Shown here: one piece after another, positions 15,726-24,685 of the stretch | Numbering within the stretch: the first letter of the stretch is position 1 | Layout of the letters: each line of letters opens with the position of its first letter | Origin: CALBRZ01 sp964511065 | GTDB taxonomy: Bacteria; Planctomycetota; Planctomycetia; Pirellulales; S012-138 | DNA: 42,985 nt | NCBI GenBank assembly: GCA_964511065.1 | Contig: CAZEEG010000044.1 | Location: 1 to 42,985 of the forward strand | Direction of reading: 5' to 3' | Made by a program: the position numbers and the translations under genes | The notes under the pieces: generated by a model | Seen by the model: the letters and a program-made list of their open reading frames with translations, nothing else | Told to the model about the DNA's origin: nothing | Database searches by the model: none

Positions 15726-18422
15726 ATGATCAGACGGAAGCCCCTTTGGCGGGCGCCCTGGGCGCTTGCCGGTTGCATCGCCGCCTGCCTGGTAGCGGGC
15801 GGTTGGGCCCTTGCCATGGCGGCCGAACAAGGCGGCCAGAAAGCGGTCCCGGAGCAAGCGGTCGAGCAGCCAGCTGAGCAACGCTTTGCCCGGTTGCCGG
15901 CCGACGAAGTGCCCGATTTTCGCAAGCACATCGTTCCGCTGGCCGGGCGGTTGGGCTGCAACGGCCGCGCGTGCCATGGATCGTTCCAAGGGCAGGGGGG
16001 CTTCATGCTTTCGCTGTTCGGGTACGACTTCGATAACGATCACAAGCAGTTCCACGGCGAGGGCGATTCCGGCGAGGTCCGGATCAATGCCGAGAATCCC
16101 GCCGCGAGCCTGATTCTGCAGAAACCCACCATGCAGATTCACCACGACGGCGGCGAGCGCATGAAGGTCGGCTCGTGGCAATACAACCTGCTGCTGCGGT
16201 GGATCGAATCGGGGGCCAAGAACGTGGGCGAGCAGTCGCCCGAGTTTGTCCGCCTCGATGTCTCGCCGCCCGAGATTCTGTTCACCAAGGCCGGCGAGCA
16301 GGTGCCGTTGAAGGTGGTGGCCGTCTGGTCGGACGGCAGTCGCGAGGATGTCACCTGCCTGTGCCGGTTCCAGACCAACAATTCGCAAGTGGCCGAGGTC
16401 GACGAATACGGCAAGGTCACCGCCAACGAGCCCGGCGATACGCACGTGGTGGTGTTTTACGATAACGGCGTCCAGCCGATTCCGGTGATTCGCCCGGTTT
16501 CGGAGCATTTTGGCCCGAACTACCCGGCCGTTTCGGCAACCACCCAGATCGACCAACTGGTGCTCCAGAAGCTCAGCAAGCTGGGCATCATCCCCTCGGA
16601 AGTATGCACTGACAGCGAGTTCTTGCGCCGCGTCAGCCTGGACCTCACCGGCACGCTGCCCACCGCTGCCGAAGTGGAAGCCTTCCTGGCCGATCCTTCG
16701 GCCGACAAGCGTGCCCGCAAGATTGACCAGTTGCTGGAACGCCCCGGCTATGCCGCCTGGTGGACCACCCGGTTGTGCGACTGGACCGGCAACAACTCCG
16801 ACGAGCTGGTCAATGCCACGCCGCTGCGAGCCACCGGCAGCCAGGAATGGTACGACTGGATTCACAAGCGGGTTGCCGCTAACACGCCATACGACCAGTT
16901 GGTCGAAGGCATCGTGCTGGCCACCAGCCGCAACCGTGGCGAAAGCTACCGCGAGTATTGCGAAAACCTTAGCAAGATGTACTACGGCGAGAAGTCCGAA
17001 ATGGCGTTCGCCGATCGCGACTACCTGCCTCACTACTGGACCCGCCGCAACTTCCGGCGGCCCGAAGAAAGGGTGATCGGTTTCTCATACGCGTTCCTCG
17101 GGATTCGCATCCAGTGCGCTGAGTGCCACAAGCATCCTTTCGACCAGTGGACGAAGCAGGACTTCGACGCATTCAAGAACTTCTTCGGCCAAGCGCGGTA
17201 CGGACAGAACAACGCCACGCGCGACGAGTACCAGGCCCTGCTGAAGGAACTGGGCATCGACGGCAATCTCCGCGGCAACCAGTTGCGGCGGCAGTTCGAG
17301 GACCTGGTGTCCCAGGGCAAAATCGTCCCGTTCCAGGAACTGCATATAGCACCGGTTCCCGGCCGTAACCCAACGGCCAAACTGTTGGGCGGCGAGGAGA
17401 TCGGCCTGGACCGCACCGACGACGCCCGCAAAGTGCTCATGCAGTGGCTGCGAAGCAAGGATAACCCGTACTTCGCCCGGGCGTTTGTGAACCGTGTTTG
17501 GGCCAATTACTTCAACGTTGGCATCGTGGAACCGCCGGACGACCTGAGCCTGGCGAACCCGCCCAGCAACAAGGCTTTGCTGGATTACCTGGCCGAAGGC
17601 TTCATCGCCAGCGGTTACGACATGAAGTGGGTCCACCGCGAGATTCTCAACAGCCAGACCTATCAGCGGTCGTGGCGGCCCAACGACACCAACCGGCAGG
17701 ATGAGAAGAATTTCAGCCGCGCGGTTCCCCGCCGCTTGCCTGCGGAAGTGGCCGTCGACGCCATCCAAGTGGCCACCGCTTCTGACTCGGCGGCCCAGCG
17801 GCTGGTCAACGACATTTCCGGCCGGGCCATCGCCGAACCGGGTTCGGGCCGCCGAGTGGCCAACCGGGGAGCGGCTTACGCCTTGACTGTCTTTGGCCGC
17901 TCGGTTCGCGAAAGCAACTGCGATTGCGACCGCTCGATGGACGCCAGCCTGCTGCAAACGGTCTATCTGCAGAACGACCAGGACGTACTCGATTTGATCT
18001 CCCGCCGCGGCGGTTGGATCGACCAACTCTCCAGGAACCAGAACCAGCCGCCCGGCGCCGATCCGGCCAACCAGCAGAGCGAGCTTCGGAAAAAGGCCCG
18101 CGAACTGGCCCGCCAGCTTCAACGGGCCCGCCGCGCCCAAGACCAGGCCAAGTTGGCCGAGTTGCGGCCGCAGATGCGCGAGATCGAGAGGGCGCTGGAC
18201 AGGCTACAGGGCGAATCGCGCCCCGCCGAGGCCCAGGCGGTCCAGGTCGATCCGGCCGAGGCCATCAAGCAGGCCTACCTGCGGACCCTGTCCCGGTACC
18301 CCAACGAAAACGAGCTGGAAACGGCTCTCAGCTACATCCAGGAAAGTCCGGACAAACTCTCGGGCGTCCGCGACGTGCTGTGGTCGCTGCTGAACACCAA
18401 GGAATTCATCGTCAACCACTAG
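15726..18422 (+). CDS. DUF1549/DUF1553 protein with planctomycete cytochrome-like motif and Ig-like domain
   Basis: An 898-residue exported protein with a basic N-terminus and signal helix (PWALAGCIAACLVAGGWALA). Next comes LGCNGRACHG (about 77-86), the CX4CH form of the haem-like motif found in this planctomycete family. A BIG2/Ig-like region follows at about 178-255 (PLKVVAVWSDGSREDVTCLC). DUF1549 is at about 270-470 (LRRVSLDLTGTLPTAAEVEA) and DUF1553 runs from about 580 (ARAFVNRVWANYFNVGIVEP). A charged helix-rich insert (about 780-840, KKARELARQLQRARRAQDQA) sits near the C-terminus. The family is almost confined to Planctomycetes and Verrucomicrobia; its biochemical role is unproven. Start set at the ATG at 15726. 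It is paired with the DUF1501 gene as is typical. Confidence 0.92.
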   Translation: MIRRKPLWRAPWALAGCIAACLVAGGWALAMAAEQGGQKAVPEQAVEQPAEQRFARLPADEVPDFRKHIVPLAGRLGCNGRACHGSFQGQGGFMLSLFGYDFDNDHKQFHGEGDSGEVRINAENPAASLILQKPTMQIHHDGGERMKVGSWQYNLLLRWIESGAKNVGEQSPEFVRLDVSPPEILFTKAGEQVPLKVVAVWSDGSREDVTCLCRFQTNNSQVAEVDEYGKVTANEPGDTHVVVFYDNGVQPIPVIRPVSEHFGPNYPAVSATTQIDQLVLQKLSKLGIIPSEVCTDSEFLRRVSLDLTGTLPTAAEVEAFLADPSADKRARKIDQLLERPGYAAWWTTRLCDWTGNNSDELVNATPLRATGSQEWYDWIHKRVAANTPYDQLVEGIVLATSRNRGESYREYCENLSKMYYGEKSEMAFADRDYLPHYWTRRNFRRPEERVIGFSYAFLGIRIQCAECHKHPFDQWTKQDFDAFKNFFGQARYGQNNATRDEYQALLKELGIDGNLRGNQLRRQFEDLVSQGKIVPFQELHIAPVPGRNPTAKLLGGEEIGLDRTDDARKVLMQWLRSKDNPYFARAFVNRVWANYFNVGIVEPPDDLSLANPPSNKALLDYLAEGFIASGYDMKWVHREILNSQTYQRSWRPNDTNRQDEKNFSRAVPRRLPAEVAVDAIQVATASDSAAQRLVNDISGRAIAEPGSGRRVANRGAAYALTVFGRSVRESNCDCDRSMDASLLQTVYLQNDQDVLDLISRRGGWIDQLSRNQNQPPGADPANQQSELRKKARELARQLQRARRAQDQAKLAELRPQMREIERALDRLQGESRPAEAQAVQVDPAEAIKQAYLRTLSRYPNENELETALSYIQESPDKLSGVRDVLWSLLNTKEFIVNH

Positions 18423-18509
18423 CCGGCACCCCGGCGGGCTGCCGGGCGCCGATTCGATCCCGATTGACTTTGGAAATACTTCACGTCCTTTTGCACAAGG
18501 GCCCCCACT

Positions 18510-19817
18510 ATGGCGATTCACAAGACGTGTGACGGAGTTCGCCGCCGCGATTTTCTCAAGGCCGGGTTTTTGGGAGGAGCCGGGTTGAGCCTCGCGGGAT
18601 ACCTCCGCCTGGCCGAGGCTGGGGAGGTCCGCAGCGACGCCCCCGCGCGCAGCGCGATCTTCATCAACCTGGCCGGCGGTCCATCGCACATGGACACCTT
18701 CGATCTCAAGCCTGATGCCCCGGACGAATACCGCGGCCTGTTCAACCCGATCAAGACGGCATCGCCAGGCGTGGAGATTTGCGAACACTTGCCCAAGCTG
18801 GCGCAATGCACCGACAAGTTCGCCATCATCCGCGGCGTAAGCCATACCCTGGGTGCCCACGCGCTGGGGAGCGAATACGTCAATACGGGCAATCGCCCGA
18901 TCGCGTCACTGGAGTATCCCGGCTACGGCGCCGTGGTCAGTAAGGAACTGCCCGGCGCCCCCGATCTGCCGCCGTTTGTGGCCGTGCCCAACAGCAACCA
19001 AAAACCGGGCTTCTTGGGCGTGCGGCATGCCGCCCTCAACACGGGGGCGGTACCCCGGGCGGGGCAGCCCTTCGCGGTCCGCGGCATCGCGCTGGGCCAA
19101 GGCATCACCATCTCGGAGGTCGAACGGCGGAGCAACCTGCTGCGCGACCTGGATACCGCTTTTGCCGGCTACGAATCGAACAGCCAACTCCTCGACGGCC
19201 TGGATCGCTTCTCGCAGCAGGCCTACGACATGATCACCAGCCCTCGCAGTCGCGAGGCGTTCGACATCAGCCGCGAAAGCCCGGCCTTTGCCAAGCCGTT
19301 TGGCGAGGAAAACTTCGGCGTCACCTGCCTGCTGGCAACGCGGCTGATCGAAGCCGGCGTGCGGTTTGTTACGTTCACCCTCGGCGGTTGGGACACTCAC
19401 ACCAACAACTTCGACCGATTGGAGAACCAACTGCTGCCCAACCTGGATGTTGGCCTCTCGGCACTGCTGAACGGCCTGGAGCAAAAGGGCCTGCTGGAAA
19501 CCACCACGGTGTTTGTCACCGGCGAGTTTGGCCGCACGCCCAAGCTCAACAACCGCAGCAACCCCGGTGGTCGCGACCATTACCCCCGCTGCATGTTCAT
19601 GCTGATGGCCGGGGGCGGCGTGCGGGGCGGCCAGGTGATCGGTGAGAGCGACGACAAGGGCACCTTGCCGAAGCACGAGGCATTTTCGCCCGATGACGTG
19701 GCGGCCACCTTCTACCACACCTTGGGGATCGACCACACCAAGGAGTACCACACCAGCACCGGCCGGCCGATCATGATCGTACGCGATGGCCGCGTGTTGC
19801 AGCAGCTTTTCGCGTAA
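18510..19817 (+). CDS. Tat-exported DUF1501 protein
   Basis: This 435-residue protein opens with a twin-arginine signal, RRRDFLKAGFLGGAGLSLAG, so it is exported folded. DUF1501 proteins have an alkaline-phosphatase/sulfatase-like fold. Visible conserved segments are NLAGGPSHMDTFDLKP near 52-67, TFTLGGWDTHTNNFDRLENQ near 290 and TGEFGRTPKLN near 337, followed by NPGGRDHYPR. They are routinely encoded directly after a DUF1549/DUF1553 gene, as here with an 87-base gap, and the pair is thought to act together in the periplasm. Substrate unknown. The operon ends in the strong terminator that follows. Confidence 0.92.
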   Translation: MAIHKTCDGVRRRDFLKAGFLGGAGLSLAGYLRLAEAGEVRSDAPARSAIFINLAGGPSHMDTFDLKPDAPDEYRGLFNPIKTASPGVEICEHLPKLAQCTDKFAIIRGVSHTLGAHALGSEYVNTGNRPIASLEYPGYGAVVSKELPGAPDLPPFVAVPNSNQKPGFLGVRHAALNTGAVPRAGQPFAVRGIALGQGITISEVERRSNLLRDLDTAFAGYESNSQLLDGLDRFSQQAYDMITSPRSREAFDISRESPAFAKPFGEENFGVTCLLATRLIEAGVRFVTFTLGGWDTHTNNFDRLENQLLPNLDVGLSALLNGLEQKGLLETTTVFVTGEFGRTPKLNNRSNPGGRDHYPRCMFMLMAGGGVRGGQVIGESDDKGTLPKHEAFSPDDVAATFYHTLGIDHTKEYHTSTGRPIMIVRDGRVLQQLFA

Positions 19818-19859
19818 GCCACACAATCCACCGCGGCGCCTCGCGCCACAAGCTAAATG

Positions 19860-19906
19860 AACCAGGCTCCCGCCTCGGTGAATCCGGGCGGGAGCCTGGT
19901 TGTTTT
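19860..19906 (+). terminator. Strong intrinsic terminator of the sigma/DUF1501 operon
   Basis: A perfect 15-bp stem (AACCAGGCTCCCGCC at 19860-19874 with its complement at 19887-19901) and a 12-base loop are followed by GTTTTCT. It lies 42 bases after the DUF1501 stop and is the clearest rho-independent terminator in the window. It may also serve the convergent minus-strand gene. Confidence 0.88.
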
Positions 19907-19943
19907 CTGGAATTGTCGCTGCTGGACCGCCGCGGCCGAATGT

Positions 19944-20513
19944 TTACGACCGCATCGGGTACAGGTATCGCGACGCGATCGGCGACTTGGTCTTGCCCGA
20001 TGCCGTGACCATCAACTGCCGGCCGATGATCCGCATGCATAGCTCGTCGATCATCCGCATTTGGTTGAGATGGTGATCCTCGGCGGTACCGTCCGAGGGG
20101 GAGGCGTGGTCCGTGGGAATACCTGGCGAAGACTGCAGCAGGTGCGTTTTCCAATGGTCCAGGCGGCGGTCGCAATCGATCACGCACTTGACCAGTTCTT
20201 TCGGCCGGCACAGCGGCTTGCAGAAAACGGCTTCCGCTCCGCCCCGGTATGCCGTGCAGGCCTGGGTCAGATGCAAGTGCTCGCGGCCCACCAACACGAT
20301 CGCCGGCACCCCGGCATTGATCTCGCGGAGCGTCAACAGCATCTCAACGCTCTCCGGCCCGGCATCGATCACCACAATCCGATCCCAGCGTTCCCACGAG
20401 CCGCTGGGCAGGTCGGGATACCAGGTGGTGTCCAGGTTCGGGAAATAGGCACGGAGGAAAGCCAGCAACAGCCGATCTTCGCCCAGGTACGCCAGTTCAC
20501 GTTGCGATTGCAA
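19944..20513 (-). CDS. Receiver-domain-like protein (degenerate response regulator)
   Basis: A 189-residue protein whose first 115 residues follow the CheY fold pattern. There is an acidic pair after strand 1 (Glu12-Asp13), a candidate phosphoacceptor Asp50 in IVVIDAG, strand 4 AIVLVG, and the conserved Lys99-Pro100 in AVFCKPL. The usual Thr/Ser after strand 4 is Gly, so phosphorylation signalling may be altered. No output domain is recognisable in the C-terminal 75 residues. The likely start is TTG at 20511-20513 with GGGTGG before it. No kinase gene is adjacent. Confidence 0.65.
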   Translation of the reverse strand: MQSQRELAYLGEDRLLLAFLRAYFPNLDTTWYPDLPSGSWERWDRIVVIDAGPESVEMLLTLREINAGVPAIVLVGREHLHLTQACTAYRGGAEAVFCKPLCRPKELVKCVIDCDRRLDHWKTHLLQSSPGIPTDHASPSDGTAEDHHLNQMRMIDELCMRIIGRQLMVTASGKTKSPIASRYLYPMRS

Positions 20514-21103
20514 GATGCCACCCTTTGACGTTCAGCAACATGCGGACTGCTACCAAACTGTAGCTCACAATAGAGGGAATTCCCTACTTCGACTCTACCG
20601 CTTTAGTGCGGCGTGAGAATGGCGAGGGCTCGACCCGACACCCACCCCCTGAAGGTTCTGCACCGTCAAAAATTCGTGGTGGGGATGTCCGCGCAGCGTT
20701 TGCCGGATTTCTCTCCACCGCCGCTGCGGTTTGGAAGTTCACCTTGCAAAGCGTCGTAAGTCGGCACGGCGCCTAAGAGATGCCGCCCGGTGGCCGTATT
20801 GTCACCTCGCGCGGTGCCTATCTATATTGCAAGACTTACCGTCCCCACGATGAGTTGGCCAAGGAGCGCCCCCGGGGCGAGCCAGATGGTTTAGGCGTCC
20901 TGCAATACTTGGGGCAAATCGCCTCGGCGGTTTAAGCGACACAAGCCGCTTGCCCGCTGCGGCCGTACCAGGGGGCCCCGCCGCCGCACCAGACCAAGCC
21001 GTCTGCGGTTGGCCGCCGCCGTGCTGGCGGCAGGTGGCTGTCCCTGCCGAGATGAAGTCGCATCGAGGATTCACGTTCCTGTTACGTCGAGGATTCGCCG
21101 GAA
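20514..21103. other. Long intergenic region upstream of aldolase gene
   Basis: These 590 bases hold no convincing gene. A promoter candidate is listed separately. A GAGGATTC-containing block occurs twice just before the aldolase start (ATCGAGGATTC, then CGTCGAGGATTC), and short GC hairpins are present. The rest shows nothing I can name. Confidence 0.5.
20799..20828 (+). promoter_or_regulatory. Sigma-70-like promoter candidate for fba
   Basis: TTGTCA (20799-20804) and TATATT (20823-20828) match the -35 and -10 consensus at 5 of 6 positions each, with an 18-base spacer. It would give a leader of about 270 bases before the aldolase gene. This rests on pattern match only. Confidence 0.4.
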
Positions 21104-22099
21104 ATGATCGTTACGACCAAAGAGCTGTTCACGCAGGCCTACGGCAAATACGCGGTGGGCGCTTACAACATCAACAACCTGGAACAGACGATCGGCTTGT
21201 TCCGCGGTAACCTCGGCAAGGTCGCCTCGAACGACGATCCCACCGATCCGACCAAGAGCGCGCCATTCATCATTCAAATTTCGCGCGGTGCCCGGGCGTA
21301 CTCCGACAAGCGTTTCCTGGAAGCGCTCATTCGCACCGCCGAAGACGTCTTTCCCGAGGCCATCTTCGCGGTCCACCTGGACCACGGCACGGAAGAGGTC
21401 TGCTACGACTGCATCGAGAGCGGCTTTTATTCGTCGGTGATGATCGATGCCTCGCACGAGCCATTCGAAGAAAACATCGCCATCACCCGCCGCGTGGTGG
21501 AGCGGGCCCACGAGCGCGGCATCTCCGTGGAGGCCGAGTTGGGCATGCTGGGCGGCGTGGAAGAGGATATCGAAGTTTCCGCCGAACACGCCTGTCTGAC
21601 CGATCCGGACGAAGCCGTGGAGTTCGTCGAGCGGACGGGCTGCGACTCGCTGGCCGTGGCGATCGGCACCTCGCACGGGGCCTACAAGTTCACCGGCAAC
21701 CAGGGGCTGCACTTCGACCGCATCAAGGAAATCCAACAGCGTCTGCCCGGCTTCCCGCTGGTGATGCACGGTTCCAGCAGCGTGCCCAAGGAATGGGTGG
21801 ACCGGATCAACGCCGCTGGCGGCCAGCTTCCCAACACGTCGGGCGTGCCCGAGAAAGACTACCTGCCGGCGGCCAAGTTGGGCGTCACCAAGGTGAACAT
21901 CGATACCGATGGCCGGCTGGTGTGGTGCGCGATCCACCGCGAAACCTTCCGCGACAAGCCGGCCGATTTCGACCTGCGTACCGCGGGCAAGCCGTTCATG
22001 GCTGCATACGCCGAGTTCATCACCCACAAGAACCAGGCGCTGGGTTCGGCCGGGCAGTTAGAAGCCGTCCGGGCGGCACTGGCTGAAGTGAACGCGTAA
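21104..22099 (+). CDS. fba: Class II fructose-bisphosphate aldolase
   Basis: This enzyme cleaves or forms fructose 1,6-bisphosphate in glycolysis and gluconeogenesis using zinc. The 331-residue protein has the class II marks. HLDHG (91-95) gives catalytic Asp93 and zinc ligand His94. EAELGMLGGVEED (143-155) follows, with GTSHGAYK (188-195, zinc ligand His191), HGSSSV (222-227, zinc ligand His222) and NIDTDGR for phosphate binding. The sequence resembles the longer-loop type (insert near 38-52, NLGKVASNDDPTDP). It starts at the ATG at 21104 and stands alone. Assignment is secure. Confidence 0.94.
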   Translation: MIVTTKELFTQAYGKYAVGAYNINNLEQTIGLFRGNLGKVASNDDPTDPTKSAPFIIQISRGARAYSDKRFLEALIRTAEDVFPEAIFAVHLDHGTEEVCYDCIESGFYSSVMIDASHEPFEENIAITRRVVERAHERGISVEAELGMLGGVEEDIEVSAEHACLTDPDEAVEFVERTGCDSLAVAIGTSHGAYKFTGNQGLHFDRIKEIQQRLPGFPLVMHGSSSVPKEWVDRINAAGGQLPNTSGVPEKDYLPAAKLGVTKVNIDTDGRLVWCAIHRETFRDKPADFDLRTAGKPFMAAYAEFITHKNQALGSAGQLEAVRAALAEVNA

Positions 22100-22587
22100 C
22101 GCCTCCGGAGAGCGAACTGCGGAACCTGATCTGGCGGTCTTCCCGGATGTAGCCCGTCTGGGAAGACCTGTCGGAAAAAGCGGGCTGGCAGGCCCAGCGC
22201 GGAACATCCAGACCAGGCGGGGGGCAGTGCCAGAACCAAGTGGAACCGTGCTGGTGCCGATCACACACGGCTCGCAGAACCGTGGCACGCCAGGTGGTGA
22301 ACCCCGCGCACGCTAAGCCGTGCTCTGTAATACCCGCGCATGGGGTGTTCAAAGGGCTTGCAATCTGCCTTGCGGCGCGCACAATAGCGAGATTCGCGTT
22401 TCCGCGGCCCGCAAGTGTATCAAGCAGCCCAACAAACAGCAGAATTTCGGCCCCTGGCTCCGCCCCGCTGGCCAAGCGTCCAAGGGGGGGTGGAAGGCAG
22501 CCGCAATGGGCAGTGCTGCATGCCGGGGTGGGCGTTGTATTGAATTGATTCGTTTGACTTAAACGGTGTTGGAAAGGTCGGGAGGCC
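22100..22587. other. Intergenic region between fba and rplY
   Basis: The first part holds a 9-bp hairpin (separate entry). TTGCAA (22359-22364) followed after 18 bases by CAATAG is a weak promoter possibility for the rplY gene. The remainder shows no gene and no named RNA. Confidence 0.45.
22136..22168 (+). terminator. Hairpin after fba
   Basis: GGTCTTCCC (22136-22144) pairs perfectly with GGGAAGACC (22160-22168) around a 15-base loop, 37 bases after the aldolase stop. No T tract follows, so its role as terminator is inferred from place and stem. Confidence 0.4.
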
Positions 22588-23211
22588 ATGGCCCAAGCTG
22601 AAGTGCTCAACGCTGAAGTCCGCGAAACCCGCGGGAAGCGCGCCGCCCGGCGGATGCGCTCCGCCGGCAAGGTGCCTGCTGTGCTGTATGGGCACGGCCA
22701 AGAAACCATCAGCCTGTCGTTGCCGGCAGACCGCCTGGCGGCAGCCATTCGTCACGGCCACCGCCTGCTGCGGTTGCAAGGCGGTGTCAAGGAGCAGTGC
22801 CTGATCACCGATTTGCAGTGGGACGTGTGGGGCCACGAGATTCTGCACGTCGACCTGACCCGGGTGCATGCCGACGAGCGCGTCCAAGTCGAAGTGGAGA
22901 TTGAGCTTCGCGGCGAAGCGCCCGGCACCAAGGAAGGCGGCGTACTGACCCAGGTGATGATGTCGCTCCAGGTCGAGTGCCCGGCGGTCGCCGTGCCCGA
23001 CAAGCTCGAGATGAACATCAACCAACTGGAAGTTGGGCAGGAACTGACGGTAGCCGACTTGGACATTCCCGAAGACGTCAAGCCGCTGGCCGAGCTCGAC
23101 GAAATCGTGGTGCATTGCCATGTGCCCGTCGAAGCGCCCGAAGAAGAAGCCCTGGAAGGCCCGGCCGAACCGGAGCTCATCCAGCGGGAAACTGAAGCGG
23201 AAGCCGATTAG
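22588..23211 (+). CDS. rplY: 50S ribosomal protein L25 (Ctc type)
   Basis: A 207-residue two-domain L25 of the Ctc/TL5 type, which binds 5S rRNA. The N-terminal domain (1-95) has the family start EVRETRGKRAARRMRSAGKV followed by PAVLYG. The C-terminal beta domain (95-185) includes VEIELRGEAPGTKEGGVL and PDKLEMNINQLEVGQEL. The tail is acidic. GGGAGG lies just before the ATG. Pth follows after 14 bases, a common ctc-pth operon. Confidence 0.93.
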   Translation: MAQAEVLNAEVRETRGKRAARRMRSAGKVPAVLYGHGQETISLSLPADRLAAAIRHGHRLLRLQGGVKEQCLITDLQWDVWGHEILHVDLTRVHADERVQVEVEIELRGEAPGTKEGGVLTQVMMSLQVECPAVAVPDKLEMNINQLEVGQELTVADLDIPEDVKPLAELDEIVVHCHVPVEAPEEEALEGPAEPELIQRETEAEAD

Positions 23212-23225
23212 GAAGGCTAGCCGGG

Positions 23226-24014
23226 ATGAAGCTGGTGGTGGGCCTGGGCAATCCGGGCAGCAAATACCGGAACACGCGGCACAATGTCGGGTTCATGGTA
23301 GCGGCCCTGCTTGCCCAGCAAGCCGGCGGCGACAAGCCCCGCAACCGGTTCGATGCCGAAACGCTCGAACTGGAGCTTGGCGGCGAGCGCGTGCTGTTGA
23401 TCTGCCCGCTGACCTACATGAATCTCAGCGGGAAAAGCGTGCTGGCAGCCCGCGATTTTTATAAGATTGATAACGATTCCATCCTCGTGGTCTGCGACGA
23501 CTTCCACCTGCCGCTGGGGCGGATTCGGCTGCGGCCTGGTGGATCGGCCGGCGGGCAAAAGGGCCTGCAGGATATTCTTCAGCGATTGGGAACGCAGCAG
23601 ATTCCCCGGCTGCGGCTGGGGATCGGCCCGGTTCCCGCAAGCTGGAATCCGGCCGATTTTGTTTTGGGGAAGTTCACCAAGGACCAACAGGAGGAAGTCG
23701 AACTGGTGGTTGCCCAGGCCGCAGACGCCGTCATGCTGTGGTGCCGCGAGGGCATCGAAGCGGCCATGAACCGCTACAACGCCTCACCCGAACCTACCAC
23801 CAAGAAGACCAGCCAGCCCAAGAAACAGCAGCGGCCCGCCGGCGACGCGGCCCCCCAGGACGAAGCAACGAACAAACCGCCAGCGGAGGCCCCGGCCAAC
23901 CAACCAGGACAACCCAACCCGCAAGCGGCCGAACCGACACCTTCGCCCGATCCGCCATCACCGCAAAACCCGTCGCCCCCTGAGCATCAGCCGCCTGGCG
24001 ATGCGGCGACCTGA
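23226..24014 (+). CDS. pth: Peptidyl-tRNA hydrolase with proline-rich tail
   Basis: Pth frees tRNA from peptidyl-tRNA that drops off the ribosome. The 262-residue protein has GLGNPGSKYRNTRHNVGF near the start (catalytic His is in RHNVGF), TYMNLSGKSV and DDFHLPLGRIRLR, all as expected. The loop that is normally GGHNG reads GGQKG here, so both the His and the tRNA-contacting Asn are replaced. The last 75 or so residues are an added Pro/Gln/Ala-rich tail (for example PTPSPDPPSPQNPSPP), well beyond the usual length near 190. It sits 14 bases after rplY and should be cotranscribed with it. Confidence 0.92.
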   Translation: MKLVVGLGNPGSKYRNTRHNVGFMVAALLAQQAGGDKPRNRFDAETLELELGGERVLLICPLTYMNLSGKSVLAARDFYKIDNDSILVVCDDFHLPLGRIRLRPGGSAGGQKGLQDILQRLGTQQIPRLRLGIGPVPASWNPADFVLGKFTKDQQEEVELVVAQAADAVMLWCREGIEAAMNRYNASPEPTTKKTSQPKKQQRPAGDAAPQDEATNKPPAEAPANQPGQPNPQAAEPTPSPDPPSPQNPSPPEHQPPGDAAT

Positions 24015-24173
24015 TGCCAAAACGACTTGAGATTTGTATCATAGCACCGATATCGATCACCGCCCCGCGAAGGCTCGGCCGACCCGATGGCTTGTGTCAG
24101 TTCCTTTTGGGGGGAGTCAATCGGTACCGGCACCCATCAGAATCCTTCATGACGAAGCCTGAGGAGTAACAAC

Positions 24174-24557
24174 TTGGCTGTTAACGTTTACGAAGGGATG
24201 TTCATCTTCGATTCCAACCGCTACGCTCGCGATCAAGCCGGATTGTCCCAGCGACTCACCGAGATGGTGGAGAGCCTGGGCGGCGAAATGCTCGCAAGCC
24301 GGTTGTGGGAGGAACGCCGCCTGGCCTACCCCATCGAAGGGCAGCGCAAGGGCACCTACTGGCTGACCTATTTCCGCCTGGAAAGCACTCGGCTGACCGA
24401 ACTCCAGCGGGCCTGCCAGTTGGAAGAGAGCATCCTGCGACAACTGTTCTTGAAGACCGATCCCCGGATCGCCGAACACCTGGTGCAATTGGCCCGGGGT
24501 GAGATCCACGCCAGCCCCGAATTACAAGCCGAGGAACCTGCCGAAGCGAGCAGCTAG
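24174..24557 (+). CDS. rpsF: 30S ribosomal protein S6
   Basis: A 127-residue S6 with the family pattern: NVYEGMFIFDSNRYARDQAG at the N-terminus, GGEMLASRLWEERRLAYPIE in the middle, and GTYWLTYFRLE then QLEESILRQLFLKTD. The last 25 residues are an acidic extension. The start is TTG at 24174, supported by GAGGAG at 24161-24166 and by the absence of another start that keeps the first beta strand. It is the first gene of an rpsF-ssb-rplI cluster. Confidence 0.93.
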   Translation: MAVNVYEGMFIFDSNRYARDQAGLSQRLTEMVESLGGEMLASRLWEERRLAYPIEGQRKGTYWLTYFRLESTRLTELQRACQLEESILRQLFLKTDPRIAEHLVQLARGEIHASPELQAEEPAEASS

Positions 24558-24685
24558 GCGCAGCGGCGAAGGAATTCACGGCCGGCAGCTAGCCTGCCCT
24601 GGCTTCATTTGCTAACGTGAACGGATGTCGCCTATTTGCTACTGCAATTGGCGGCGCGCCGCGTCGTCGTGAGGAGAGTTGGGCC

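Noticed and set aside
15603..18140. Long minus-strand frames opposite the DUF1549/DUF1553 gene
   Set aside because: Mirror the codon structure of the real gene; no motifs, no ribosome binding sites.
18906..22027. Long minus-strand frames opposite DUF1501 and aldolase genes
   Set aside because: Antisense shadows caused by high third-position GC.
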